Assembly: GCF_007828045.1 (NCBI RefSeq)
Contig: NZ_VITN01000015.1
Coordinates: 62,001-126,000 of the forward strand
DNA length: 64,000 nt
Direction: 5' to 3'
Source: Nitrospirillum amazonense
Lineage (GTDB): Bacteria; Pseudomonadota; Alphaproteobacteria; Azospirillales; Azospirillaceae
Shown: in pieces, positions 8,773 to 17,769 of the stretch
How positions within the stretch are numbered: the stretch's first letter is position 1
Layout: the number at the start of each line of letters is the position of its first letter
The notes under the pieces: model-generated
The model's input: the letters and a program-made list of their open reading frames with translations, nothing else
Database searches by the model: none
Told to the model about the DNA's origin: nothing
Made by a program: the position numbers and the translations under genes

Positions 8773-10239
8773 ATGTCGGATCAGACCACCCTGGTCGTGC
8801 GGGCCGGGCATCTTATCGCCTCTGCCGATCAGGCCCCCGTTGGCCCGCATGAGGTGATCATCGCGGACGGCAAGGTCGTGAGCATCCGAGCCGTGGACAG
8901 CGACCAGCTGACGCCCGATGAGACCCGCCTGCTGCTGATGCCGGCCCTGGCCAACGCCCATGACCATGGCCGCGGCCTCGGTCCCCTGGCCTTTGGCGCG
9001 GCTGACCAGCCCCTGGAGACATGGCTGCCCGACCTCGCCCGCCAGCCGCCGCTGGACTTCTATCAGTGCGCCGCCATCGCCTTTTCCCGCATGGCGGAAT
9101 CCGGCATCGGCGCCGTCAATCACTGCCACAACACGCAAAGCAGCCAGACCTTGCTGGCCGAGGCGGAGGCGGTGTCGCGGGCGGCGCGGGACGTGGGCAT
9201 CCGGGTGGCCTTCTGCTGGCCCTTCTTCGATGCCAATCCCTTCGTTTATGGAGACCTGGAGTGCCTGGCGGCACACATGGACGCGGCGGAATTCCAGGAG
9301 TTGAAGGGCCGGGAGGCCACCATGCGGGACTGCGCCACCAACCTGGCCCTGATGGACCAGGCACGGGCCTTCGAGCATGCGCTGTTCACCCTGCAATATC
9401 ATCCCGTCGGGCCGCAATGGGTCCAGCCCGCCACGTTGGCGGCGATCGCCCGCGCGTCGATGGAGGATGGCCGGCGCGTGCATATGCACTTGTTGGAAAC
9501 ACGCCACCAGCGGGCCTGGGCGGACCATCGCTATCCGGACGGCATCCTCCGCCATTTCGATGCCATTGGCCTGCTTTCCCCGCGTCTGACGGTGGCACAC
9601 GGCGTCTGGCTGCGCCCGGATGAATGCGCCCTGCTGGCTGACCGGGGGGTCACGGTGGTGGTCAACACCTCGTCCAACCTGCGCCTGCGGTCGGGCCTGC
9701 CGCCCATGGGCCTGTTGGCGCGAGCCGGTACGCCCCTCGCCTTCGGGCTGGATGGGATGAGCCTCGATGATGACGAGGATATGCTGCGGGAGATGCGCCT
9801 CGCTTATCATCTGGCGGGCGCGGCGGCGGGCGACGGTGAGGCGCTATCGCCGGCGGATGTGTTGAAGGGCGCCTGGGAAACGGGGCGCCATACCATCCTC
9901 GGCACCGATGGTGGCGGCCGCCTTGTGGAGGATGCCCCTGCCGATATCATGGGCGTCGATTACGCCACCATTGCCCACGATGCCATGACGTCCAGGTCCG
10001 ACATCCTTTCCCTGTTGATGGGCCGCGCGCAAAAACGCCACGTTCGGCTACTTATTGTCGGGGGCCGTGCTGTTTTCAATCGGATGGACGTTTCGACGTC
10101 GCCTCAAGACGCATCCACTCCTTATCGCAACAGATCATTTTTCAATGACCAAGCCCTTACAGAAGTAAGGGTCAAAGAAATAGAAAACCGTCAATCATTA
10201 ATGAGATTATATTACGGTATTAAAAAGATGCCCTACTAA
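8773..10239 (+). CDS. Amidohydrolase family protein (TRZ/ATZ-like deaminase/chlorohydrolase)
   Basis: A 488-residue cytoplasmic metal-dependent hydrolase of the cytosine-deaminase/TRZ-ATZ group. Metal and catalytic residues are visible in NAHDHGR (HxH), MHLLE, VAHGVWL and FGLDGMSLDDD (Asp). Such enzymes deaminate or dechlorinate N-heterocycles or hydrolyse related C-N bonds; the exact substrate is unknown. The ATG at 8773 has GGAG five bases upstream, and the first residues (TTLVVRAGHLI) form the usual N-terminal beta-sandwich start. The last ~55 codons (from about 10080) are strikingly AT-rich compared with the rest and extend past the expected C-terminus. They also contain a hairpin CCCTTAC-AGAA-GTAAGGG (10154-10171). 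Confidence 0.88.
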   Translation: MSDQTTLVVRAGHLIASADQAPVGPHEVIIADGKVVSIRAVDSDQLTPDETRLLLMPALANAHDHGRGLGPLAFGAADQPLETWLPDLARQPPLDFYQCAAIAFSRMAESGIGAVNHCHNTQSSQTLLAEAEAVSRAARDVGIRVAFCWPFFDANPFVYGDLECLAAHMDAAEFQELKGREATMRDCATNLALMDQARAFEHALFTLQYHPVGPQWVQPATLAAIARASMEDGRRVHMHLLETRHQRAWADHRYPDGILRHFDAIGLLSPRLTVAHGVWLRPDECALLADRGVTVVVNTSSNLRLRSGLPPMGLLARAGTPLAFGLDGMSLDDDEDMLREMRLAYHLAGAAAGDGEALSPADVLKGAWETGRHTILGTDGGGRLVEDAPADIMGVDYATIAHDAMTSRSDILSLLMGRAQKRHVRLLIVGGRAVFNRMDVSTSPQDASTPYRNRSFFNDQALTEVRVKEIENRQSLMRLYYGIKKMPY

Positions 10240-10391
10240 GGGCGCTTGCGAACCGGGCCAGAATCGGAACAACCTATTGAGAATCCCAGGCACGGGTGGT
10301 GCTGGACGCCACCCTCCCACCTTCATCAGCGTCGGCGCCCCCGCGTGATGCGGCGGGCACCGTCCACGGAACGTGGCCCAGTCCTGAGCCG

Positions 10392-12116
10392 TCAGAAAAA
10401 GATGTCCTCCAAATCGTCCGCCGTGGCGGCCGGCCCGGGCATCGCCGCCGGCGCCTGGTTCTTGCCGGGGGCGAGCCGGTCCAGCACCTGGCGTTCGCGG
10501 GCCATGGTGTAGCTGCGGGCCATCAGGGCGATCAGCGGCTCGGCCCGCGCCGGAACGTCAGCCATGTGCGGGCCCGGAGCGAGGAGCGCCAGATCGGTCG
10601 CGGCCTGCCGCAGTACCTGACCCATTTCCCCATGCGCGGCGGCCCGGTCCACCGTTTCCTGCAGCAGGTCCACCACCGTCTCGCCATCCCGCTCCAGGGT
10701 TTGCAGGGCGGCGGCGAGGTTCTGGCCCGCGGTCCCCAAGCGGGCGATGGAACGCGTCATGATGTCGGCCATGGCTGCGGTGTCCGCAGCGTCGGTGTCC
10801 CGCGCCTGCCCTGACAGGCTGGCGGCGATGGCGGCGATTTGGTCCAATTCGCCCATCACGCCGTTGGCCTCCACGGCGATCTCGTTGGCGTAGAGGCGCA
10901 ATTCCTGCGCGATGATCGACAGCGGCCGGCCAACGGTGCCAAGCCGCCCGCAGCGTAGACTGGTGTTCAGGCCCATGATGCGGATGTCCGCCTCCAAGGC
11001 TCGCATGGTGCCGATCTGGTTGGCCAGCCGCGTGGTTGCTTCCGACACCGACGCCGCCACGGCGTCAGCCTGGCGCCGCGCCGCGCCATAGCCCTGCAAC
11101 AGGGCGTCGACCTCCGCGACCTCCCCTTCCAGTTCGCCCACGAAGGTGCCCTGCTGGCTGCCGGAGGCACCGAAGGCGTCATGCCCCAGGTTCAGGATGT
11201 CCCGGGCATCGCGCGCCAAGTCGCGCAGCGAGGTCAGTACCTGCCCGATCTCCTGCGCCAGTTCGTCCGCCGTGTCGTCCAACTGCGCCGCCTGCAGGCG
11301 ACAGCAAAACCGGGCGGTCGTCGCCACGTCATCGGGGGCGCCGGCGCCATCGGGCTGGAATGGACCGGCCTGGGCCGCCATTTCCGCCACCAGGCCCAGG
11401 GCGTAATCGACATGTTCCATGCGCTGGCGCGTGATGTCCCCCACCTGCAGCGCCATGACCGCCAGGCCGATGCGCTTGGCGATGTCCTGGGAACGCTGGC
11501 CGACGGTGGCGGCGATGGCGCCCGCCCGCTCGCCACGATCGACCACCGTGCCGATGCTGTGGGCCAGCCGCTGGGGAACGGTGCGGATGGCGGTGGCCTG
11601 CCGCGCATCCAAGGCGGATTGGTCGGCGGCGGCCGCCTGCAGGTGCCGGCCCACCCCCGCCAGTTCGGCGGCGAACTGGTCCAGGCTGGCCTGCGCCAGT
11701 CCCAGCGTGCGCCGGATCTCGGTCGCGAAGTTCATGAACTCGGCGCTGGTGTCGCCGATGACCGCCGCGGCGATCTTGGCGTTGGTGGCCAGCATGCCGA
11801 CGCCCTTGATCGATTTGTCCATACGCGCCAGCCTGCCGGCTATGGCGGCGACCAGCGCCGTCAGCGTGCGGAAGGACCCCGCCTCCCCGCCCGGAGTCAG
11901 GGCCGAAACGAAGCGCGCCACCTGCGACAGATCCTGGGTGGCCAGGCGCAGGCCGTCCCCCTTCATCTCGTCGGACAGCGTATCGAAGGTGCGGGTCAAC
12001 GCCGTCAGGATGTCAGCCGAAGTTTCCAGCCGGCGGCCGATATCCAGGAAACGCGTGTCGGTCGATATGGACGCAGCCCTGATCGCCTTGGCCACGGTAT
12101 CCAGATCCCTGCCCAT
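10392..12116 (-). CDS. Soluble MCP-like coiled-coil protein, degenerate signalling tip
   Basis: A 574-residue helical, Ala-rich protein with no transmembrane segment, HAMP domain or signal peptide. Near residue 380 the stretch IMGLNTSLRCGRLG..GRPL..IAQELR matches the canonical MCP hairpin tip ([28 protein letters not shown]) at the Leu-Asn, Arg, Gly, Gly-Arg and Ala-x-Glu-x-Arg positions but is otherwise diverged. The C-terminus is acidic-hydrophobic (DDLEDIFF), recalling the CheY-binding tail of CheZ. The ATG at 12116 is chosen because GGGGA lies five bases upstream; a TTG at 12128 is possible. It is divergent from the che operon, so a role as a soluble receptor, scaffold or CheY-P partner in that pathway is plausible but unproven. 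Confidence 0.7.
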   Translation of the reverse strand: MGRDLDTVAKAIRAASISTDTRFLDIGRRLETSADILTALTRTFDTLSDEMKGDGLRLATQDLSQVARFVSALTPGGEAGSFRTLTALVAAIAGRLARMDKSIKGVGMLATNAKIAAAVIGDTSAEFMNFATEIRRTLGLAQASLDQFAAELAGVGRHLQAAAADQSALDARQATAIRTVPQRLAHSIGTVVDRGERAGAIAATVGQRSQDIAKRIGLAVMALQVGDITRQRMEHVDYALGLVAEMAAQAGPFQPDGAGAPDDVATTARFCCRLQAAQLDDTADELAQEIGQVLTSLRDLARDARDILNLGHDAFGASGSQQGTFVGELEGEVAEVDALLQGYGAARRQADAVAASVSEATTRLANQIGTMRALEADIRIMGLNTSLRCGRLGTVGRPLSIIAQELRLYANEIAVEANGVMGELDQIAAIAASLSGQARDTDAADTAAMADIMTRSIARLGTAGQNLAAALQTLERDGETVVDLLQETVDRAAAHGEMGQVLRQAATDLALLAPGPHMADVPARAEPLIALMARSYTMARERQVLDRLAPGKNQAPAAMPGPAATADDLEDIFF

Positions 12117-12615
12117 GCATGTCCCCAATCAATTTTTTGGCGTGTTGACGGCCACTTTTCATCAAACAGGTAAATTGGTGGTTAATCCTGGAGCGGCCAT
12201 TCACCCTCGTGGCGATACGGCAATATAATAAACCCGTGAACGTTGGGCCCAGCCGGGCCCGCCTCGCATCATACCGGAGGCGTCAACCTGAACATCAATG
12301 TGATTGAATGTGACTTCTAAGCGATGACTGTAATGGCGTCCCGTCTGTTTATTAATTCCATGTTTACATTGGATTTTATTTAAAATTTTCCCCATCAGAT
12401 TGATATACATCAGTCAATCCGCCGTCCTGCATTTACACTTTGTCAACCAACTACCCATAAGGTGCGTCAAGCCATCAGGTTTGATTGGCACTCGCGTTGG
12501 GAAAGTTCTTTTAACGGCAAATCCTTCTCAATATTCAATAAATTCGCGGCCGGAAAATACCAGCCGCCAAAGGCGGACGCATGTTCCATTCCAAGTCAAC
12601 TGAAGCGGGGTGCCC
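12117..12615. other. AT-richer divergent promoter region of the chemotaxis locus
   Basis: A 499-bp non-coding region, clearly lower in GC than its surroundings. It separates the soluble MCP-like gene from the che operon and probably holds both promoters. TAAAATTT (12381-12388), followed after 13 bases by GATA (12402-12405), loosely resembles a flagellar sigma-28 promoter. A better sigma-54-like candidate lies at 12485-12501. No ORF with plausible coding character is seen. Confidence 0.55.
12485..12501 (+). promoter_or_regulatory. Candidate sigma-54 (-24/-12) promoter of the che operon
   Basis: TTGGCAC-TCGCG-TTGGG matches the consensus TTGGCAC-N5-TTGC with the correct 12-bp GG-to-GC register. 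The only mismatch is the -12 element, which reads GG instead of GC. It lies 115 bp before the first che-operon start. No enhancer-binding site was identified. Confidence 0.35.
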
Positions 12616-12981
12616 ATGATGCCGAATGCCTCGAATGGTGATGTCGGGAAAATCGTTTTTGAGGGCGCCCGCACGCTACGGAACGCCGAAGAGACACATG
12701 CGGCCCTCATGAGTGCGATGAAGGCCCATGCCGTCCTGGAAATAGACTGCGGCGCGCTGGACGAGGTGGACCTCAGCTTTGTCCAGCTGCTGCTCGCCGC
12801 CCGGAAAAGCGCCAGGAATGCCCAGCGGATACTCAAGCTGGCGCAGCCGGTTTCCGGGGCGCTGCGCGACACGCTGCACCGGGGCGGCTTCCTCATGACT
12901 GCGGAACTGGCGGCCGGAATCCCTGCCCCCACCGACCAAACCACCGACAGCGATTTCTGGCTGCATACGGAGGCACGATGA
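12616..12981 (+). CDS. STAS-domain protein, first gene of the che operon
   Basis: A 121-residue protein with the STAS (anti-sigma-factor-antagonist-like) layout: a beta-strand GKIVFEGARTLRNAEETHAAL, then HAVLEIDCGALDEVDLSFVQLLLAARKSA, then a C-terminal helix after an RGGFLMT segment. The Asp-Leu-Ser-Phe (DLSF) at the end of strand 3 sits where antagonist STAS proteins carry the phosphorylatable Ser/Thr. The start is the ATG at 12616 after GCGGGG; a GTG at 12610 is in frame. The stop overlaps the cheY start (ATGA), so it is translationally coupled. A role as an accessory chemotaxis component or receptor-array adaptor is inferred from position only. Confidence 0.8.
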   Translation: MMPNASNGDVGKIVFEGARTLRNAEETHAALMSAMKAHAVLEIDCGALDEVDLSFVQLLLAARKSARNAQRILKLAQPVSGALRDTLHRGGFLMTAELAAGIPAPTDQTTDSDFWLHTEAR

Positions 12982-13349
12982 TGGCCAAGACCGTCCTGAG
13001 CGTTGATGATTCCTCCAGCGTGCGCCAAATGGTGAAGCTGACCCTGTCCGGCGCCGGATACGACGTCGTGCAGGCCAGCGACGGCGCCGAAGGGCTGGCC
13101 AAGGCCAAGGACACGGTGGTCGACCTGGTGGTCACCGACCTGAACATGCCGGTGATGAACGGGCTGGATCTCATTCGCGCGTTGCGCCAGCTGCCCGCTT
13201 ATCGCGGCGTGCCGATCCTGTTCCTGACCACGGAATCCGATGCCGACATGAAGCAGGCGGCCAAGGCGGCGGGCGCCACCGGCTGGATCACCAAGCCCTT
13301 CCAGCAGGAACAGCTGGTCGCCGTCGTGCGCAAGGTCCTGGGCGCATGA
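12978..13349 (+). CDS. cheY: CheY-like chemotaxis response regulator
   Basis: A 123-residue single receiver domain. The acidic pocket is SVDDSS (residues 8-13), the phospho-acceptor is D54 in VVTDLNMPVMNG, the switch Thr is in LFLTTESD, and the conserved Lys is in WITKPF. It has no output domain, so it should act by binding a target such as the flagellar motor switch or another protein after phosphorylation by CheA. It overlaps the STAS gene by 4 bp upstream and the cheA gene by 4 bp downstream, as expected for a coupled operon. Confidence 0.95.
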   Translation: MMAKTVLSVDDSSSVRQMVKLTLSGAGYDVVQASDGAEGLAKAKDTVVDLVVTDLNMPVMNGLDLIRALRQLPAYRGVPILFLTTESDADMKQAAKAAGATGWITKPFQQEQLVAVVRKVLGA

Positions 13350-15496
13350 GCACGCTGGACCCGGCCGCCGTCTTCCGCCAGGAAGCGCAGGAACTGCTGG
13401 AGCAGTTGGAGCAGGCGCTGCTCGACCTTGAGCATGCGCCGGACGACGACGACCTGATCAACAGCGCCTTCCGCGCCCTTCATACCGTGAAGGGGTCGGG
13501 GGCGATGTTCGGCTTCGACGCGGTGGCGGCCTTCACCCACCATGTGGAAACGGCGTTCGACCTGGTGCGCAAGGGCAAGGTGGCGCCCAGCCGCGCGCTG
13601 ATCGCCGTGGGGCTGGCGGCCAAGGATCATATGCGGCGGCTGATCGAGGCGCCCGACCTGGCGGAAGCCGCGGACGGCGACGCCATCCTGCAGTCGCTGA
13701 AGCAGATCGTGGGCGGCCCGTCGGCATCCGCGGCGGCATCCACGGCGGCGGCTGAAACCACGCCGGAAAATGCGCCAGAGGCCGCGTCCCCGGAAGGCAC
13801 ATCTACCTGGCGGATCCGCTTCCGGCTGGCCCGGGACGCCATGGCGATGGGCACCAATCCCCTGCTGCTGCTGGACGAGTTGCGCGGGTTGGGCGTTGCC
13901 ACGGTGGTGGCGCGGACCGAGGGCGTGCCGGCGTTGGAGGAGATGGCGGCAACGGAGTGCCACTTGGCCTGGGACGTCGTGCTGACCACCAGCCAGCCCC
14001 GCACGGCGATCGAGGAAGTCTTCATGTTCGTGATCGACGACATGGAGTTGTCGATCGACGCTCTCGGCATGGCCGGCGAAGGCCGCCGCATCGGCGAGAT
14101 CCTGGTGGACCGGGGGGATGTGGCGCAACAGGCGGTGGATGCCGCCGTGGCCGCGCAGATGCCCCTGGGCACGCTGCTGGTCAAATCGGGCGAAGTCTCC
14201 CCCGACACCCTGGCGGCGGCGCTGGCCGAGCAACAGCATGTGCGTACCGGCCTGGGCGCCGGCGCGAGCCCCTCGGCTCTGCCGGGAAGCGGCCAGGGCG
14301 GGACCAAGGGCACCGCCAAGGGGGCGGACAGCATCCGGGTGCCGGCCGAGCGGCTGGACGAGTTGATGGACAGGGTGGGCGAACTGGTGATCGTGCAGTC
14401 CCGCCTGTCGCAGGTCGCGGCGTCCAGCAACGACGTGGAAGTGAAGGCGATCGCCGAGGAGATCGAGCGCCTGGCGCACGAGCTGCGGGACACGACCATG
14501 GGGGTCCGCACGGTGCCCATCGGGTCCCTGTTCGGGCGTTTCCGCCGGCTGGTCCACGACCTGGCCAACGAGCTGGGCAAGCGCATCGAACTGGTCACGG
14601 TGGGTGAGGAAACCGAACTCGACAAGACGGTCATCGAGCGCCTCAACGACCCGCTGATCCACCTGATCCGCAACGCCATCGACCATGGCCTGGAGGCGCC
14701 GGAGGGGCGCGCCGCGGCAGGCAAGCCGGCGGCGGGGCGCATCACCCTGACCGCCTGCCATGCCGGGGCCGAGGTCATGGTGTCCATCAGCGACGACGGC
14801 CGCGGCCTGGACCGCGCGCGCATCCAGTCCCGCGCCGAGGATCAGGGGCTGGTTCCGCCTGGTGCCAAGCTGTCCGACGCCGAACTGTTCCAGCTGATCT
14901 TCGAGCCCGGCTTCTCGACCGCGAAAGAGGTGACCAGCCTGTCCGGCCGCGGCGTGGGCATGGATGTGGTGAAGCGCGCCATCGAGGGCTTGCGCGGGAA
15001 GATCGATATCGCCAGCACACCCGGCGAGGGCACCCGGCTGACCCTGCGGCTGCCGCTGACGCTGGCCATCATCGACGGCCTGCTGGTGCGCGTCGGCACC
15101 GGGCGCTACGCCCTGCCCCTGTCGGCGGTGGAGGAGTGCGTGGAACTGTCGGCGGAGGAGGACGCGCGCTCGCGCGGGCGTAGCTTCCTGAACATCCGGG
15201 GCGACCTGGTGCCCTTCCTGCGCCTGCGCGAGCTTTTCCAGGTGACGGAGCCGCCGGACCGCTACCAGAAGGCGGTGATCGTCTCCTTCGGCGGGCGTCG
15301 CGTTGGCCTGGTGGTGGACCAGGTGATCGGCAATCACCAGACGGTGATCAAGTCGCTGTCCAAGCTGCACGCCGATGTCGAGACCTTCGCCGGCGCCACC
15401 ATCCTGGGCGACGGCGCCGTGGCCCTGATCCTGGACATCGCCAACCTGGTCAAGCTGGGCATGGCCTACGAGAACCGCTTCAAAGCCGCAAGCTGA
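13346..15496 (+). CDS. cheA: Chemotaxis histidine kinase CheA
   Basis: A 716-residue cytoplasmic kinase that autophosphorylates in response to receptors and passes phosphate to CheY and CheB. Domains in order: P1/HPt with H46 in LHTVKGSG; a P2-like middle region (WRIRFRLARDAMAMGTNPL...FVIDDMEL); a linker with Pro/Gly/Ala runs; P3 dimerisation (RVPAERLDELMDRVGELVI); P4 ATPase with the N-box LIRNAIDHG, G-boxes DDGRGLD and LSGRGVGMD; and a C-terminal CheW-like P5. The length is normal for CheA. It overlaps cheY by 4 bp and is followed by cheW after 15 bp. Confidence 0.97.
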   Translation: MSTLDPAAVFRQEAQELLEQLEQALLDLEHAPDDDDLINSAFRALHTVKGSGAMFGFDAVAAFTHHVETAFDLVRKGKVAPSRALIAVGLAAKDHMRRLIEAPDLAEAADGDAILQSLKQIVGGPSASAAASTAAAETTPENAPEAASPEGTSTWRIRFRLARDAMAMGTNPLLLLDELRGLGVATVVARTEGVPALEEMAATECHLAWDVVLTTSQPRTAIEEVFMFVIDDMELSIDALGMAGEGRRIGEILVDRGDVAQQAVDAAVAAQMPLGTLLVKSGEVSPDTLAAALAEQQHVRTGLGAGASPSALPGSGQGGTKGTAKGADSIRVPAERLDELMDRVGELVIVQSRLSQVAASSNDVEVKAIAEEIERLAHELRDTTMGVRTVPIGSLFGRFRRLVHDLANELGKRIELVTVGEETELDKTVIERLNDPLIHLIRNAIDHGLEAPEGRAAAGKPAAGRITLTACHAGAEVMVSISDDGRGLDRARIQSRAEDQGLVPPGAKLSDAELFQLIFEPGFSTAKEVTSLSGRGVGMDVVKRAIEGLRGKIDIASTPGEGTRLTLRLPLTLAIIDGLLVRVGTGRYALPLSAVEECVELSAEEDARSRGRSFLNIRGDLVPFLRLRELFQVTEPPDRYQKAVIVSFGGRRVGLVVDQVIGNHQTVIKSLSKLHADVETFAGATILGDGAVALILDIANLVKLGMAYENRFKAAS

Positions 15497-15511
15497 CGGC
15501 AGGGGAATATC

Positions 15512-16012
15512 ATGACAGCGTGGAAGAGCGGCGCGCCGCTGGAAGTCCTGACCCTGGGCCTGCAAGGCGAGGTTTTCGCCCTGGAGGCGGCGCAGGTGCG
15601 CGAGATCCTCGACCTCATTCCCGTCACCGGCGTGCCCAACAGCCAGCCCTTCGTCGGCGGGCTGATCAACGTGCGCGGCAAGGTGGTGCCGTTGGCGGAC
15701 CTGCGCCTGAAGTTCGGGATGGATCTGCAGCCGCCGACCATCGACACCCGCATCGTCGTCACCGAGGTGATGATCGACGGGGACCCCGTGATCGTCGGCA
15801 TTCGCGCCGACAAGGTGTACGAGATCACCCAGGTGGCGGCCTCCGCTCTGGAAGAGACGCCGCGCATCGGCATGCGCTGGCGGCCGGAATACATCCGCTG
15901 CATCGCCAAGCGCGGTGCCGAATTCATCGTCGTCCTGGACCTGGAACGCATCTTCTCCCGCGGTGACGCGCGGGACGACGCGGCCGGCCAAACCCAACGC
16001 TCCGCAGCCTGA
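15512..16012 (+). CDS. cheW: CheW coupling protein (first copy)
   Basis: A 166-residue CheW-domain protein linking receptors to CheA. Typical elements are [24 protein letters not shown], the [19 protein letters not shown] strand-loop, and [12 protein letters not shown]. The ATG at 15512 has GGGGA seven bases upstream. It sits between cheA and the first MCP gene. A second, only distantly similar cheW lies between the two MCP genes, so each receptor gene is directly preceded by its own cheW. That pairing is a sequence fact; functional pairing is inference. Confidence 0.94.
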   Translation: MTAWKSGAPLEVLTLGLQGEVFALEAAQVREILDLIPVTGVPNSQPFVGGLINVRGKVVPLADLRLKFGMDLQPPTIDTRIVVTEVMIDGDPVIVGIRADKVYEITQVAASALEETPRIGMRWRPEYIRCIAKRGAEFIVVLDLERIFSRGDARDDAAGQTQRSAA

Positions 16013-16026
16013 CGGGAGAACCTGAC

Positions 16027-17763
16027 ATGCGTGTTACCATCAAGCTGAAGCTGGCGTTGACCTTCGCCCTCATCATCATGCTCAGCACCGCCACGGCGGG
16101 GCTGGGCATCAGCAGCCTGGCCACCATCAACACCACCATGCGCGACATGGTCGCCGGCCCGGTGCAGAAGCTGCAATGGGCGGAAGAGGTACTGGTCAAC
16201 CTGGTCCAGATGGTGCGGGCCGAGAAGAACATGCTGCTCTCGACCAATCCCGAGCAGATCGAGAAGTACGACCAGGAGATCACGCGCTACCGCCAGGACT
16301 TCGCCGACCTGGTCGGCAAGGTCCAGGCCATCATCAGCGCGGACGGCAAGCCGAAATGGCAGGCGCTGCAGGCGACCTGGCAGCAGTTCCTGGCCGCCGA
16401 CGACAAGATGCGGGAACTGGTCAAGCGCGGCGAGCAGGCCAAGGCCGTGGAGGTATCGGTGGGCCCGGCGCGCCAGCTGGTGGGCGAAGCGCAGCGGCAA
16501 CTGGCCGACATCATCGAACTCTACCGCACCCAGATGGCGCGCGCCGACGCCGACGCCGTCGCCCAATACGAAAGCGCGCGCCTGCTTCTGGTCGTCGCCG
16601 TGCTGGCGTCGCTGCTGGTCGCCGTAGCGGCCGGGACCTGGATCGCGCTGGGCATCAGCCGCGGCCTGAACCGGGCCGGTGCCTTGGCCCAGGCCGTGGC
16701 GGACGGTGACCTGACCCGCACGGTCGAGGTGACGTCGCGCGACGAGGTCGGCGACCTCATGCGTCACGTCAACACCATGGTCGAGAAGCTTCGGGATGTC
16801 GTGGGCGAGGCGACGTCGGCCTCGGACAACGTATCGTCGGGCAGCCAGGAGCTGTCGGCGACGGCGGAGGAGCTGTCGCAAGGGGCGACGGAGCAGGCGT
16901 CGGCGGCGGAAGAGGCGTCGGCGTCGATGGAGCAGATGGCGGCGAACATCAAGCAGAACGCGGACAACGCCAGCCAGACGGAAAAGATCGCGCGGCAGTC
17001 CGCGGCGGACGCGCAGACGAGCGGCGAGGCGGTGACGCGGGCGGTGCAGGCCATGCGGACCATCGCGGAGAAGATCACAATCGTGCAGGAGATCGCGCGC
17101 CAGACGGACCTGCTGGCCCTGAACGCGGCCGTGGAGGCGGCGCGGGCGGGCGAGCACGGCCGGGGCTTCGCCGTGGTGGCGTCGGAGGTGCGCAAGCTGG
17201 CGGAGCGCAGCCAGACGGCGGCGGCGGAGATCAGCACCATGTCGTCGCAGACGGTGCAGGCGGCGCAGGAGGCGGGCGAGATGCTGACGCGCCTGGTGCC
17301 GGACATCAAGAAGACGGCGGAGCTGGTGGCGGAGATCAGCGCCGCCTGCCGGGAGCAGGACATCGGCGGGGAACAGATCAACCAGGCGATCCAGCAGCTG
17401 GACAAGGTGACGCAGCAGAACGCCAGCGCGTCGGAACAGATGTCGGCGACGTCGGAGGAGCTGGCGGCGCAGTCGGAGCAGTTGCAGGCCAGCATCGCCT
17501 ACTTCCGGGTGGATGGGGCGGCCTCCGCACCGGCCGCGCGCCGGCCGTCGCGGCCGGTGGTCAGCGCCGCCAAGCCGGCGCCCTCCCCAGCACGCCCAGC
17601 GAGCCTGCGGGCCGTGAATGGGCATGGGCACGGACATAACGGCCGCGTGGTCCCGGCAGCCATGCGCGTCGGGGCCGGCCGCAAGGCCGCCGCCGGCGGC
17701 TTCGCCCTGGACCTGAGCAACGGCGCCGGCGATGCCCGCGACGCCGAGTTCGAGAAGTACTGA
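16027..17763 (+). CDS. Methyl-accepting chemotaxis protein (first copy)
   Basis: A 578-residue inner-membrane chemoreceptor. TM1 is at about residues 8-30. A roughly 150-residue periplasmic four-helix-bundle (4HB_MCP-like) domain follows, then TM2 ([23 protein letters not shown], about 184-208), one HAMP domain, and a long cytoplasmic hairpin with the canonical tip ending [19 protein letters not shown]. The C-terminus is a flexible Pro/Ala-rich linker ending EFEKY, which fits the CheR/CheB-tethering pentapeptide pattern (aromatic-x-x-aromatic at the end). From 16776 to 17560 the gene is almost identical to the second MCP. Start ATG at 16027 after GGGAGAACC. Confidence 0.95.
   Translation: MRVTIKLKLALTFALIIMLSTATAGLGISSLATINTTMRDMVAGPVQKLQWAEEVLVNLVQMVRAEKNMLLSTNPEQIEKYDQEITRYRQDFADLVGKVQAIISADGKPKWQALQATWQQFLAADDKMRELVKRGEQAKAVEVSVGPARQLVGEAQRQLADIIELYRTQMARADADAVAQYESARLLLVVAVLASLLVAVAAGTWIALGISRGLNRAGALAQAVADGDLTRTVEVTSRDEVGDLMRHVNTMVEKLRDVVGEATSASDNVSSGSQELSATAEELSQGATEQASAAEEASASMEQMAANIKQNADNASQTEKIARQSAADAQTSGEAVTRAVQAMRTIAEKITIVQEIARQTDLLALNAAVEAARAGEHGRGFAVVASEVRKLAERSQTAAAEISTMSSQTVQAAQEAGEMLTRLVPDIKKTAELVAEISAACREQDIGGEQINQAIQQLDKVTQQNASASEQMSATSEELAAQSEQLQASIAYFRVDGAASAPAARRPSRPVVSAAKPAPSPARPASLRAVNGHGHGHNGRVVPAAMRVGAGRKAAAGGFALDLSNGAGDARDAEFEKY
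16776..17560 (+). repeat. 785-bp near-identical MCP signalling module, copy 1
   Basis: Matches 19334-20118 in register with, by eye, only two differences: C17010/T19568 and A17373/G19931, both synonymous. It covers the cytoplasmic signalling hairpin from the end of HAMP into the C-terminal linker. Outside these borders the two genes diverge sharply. Confidence 0.9.
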
Positions 17764-17769
17764 GGTCGC

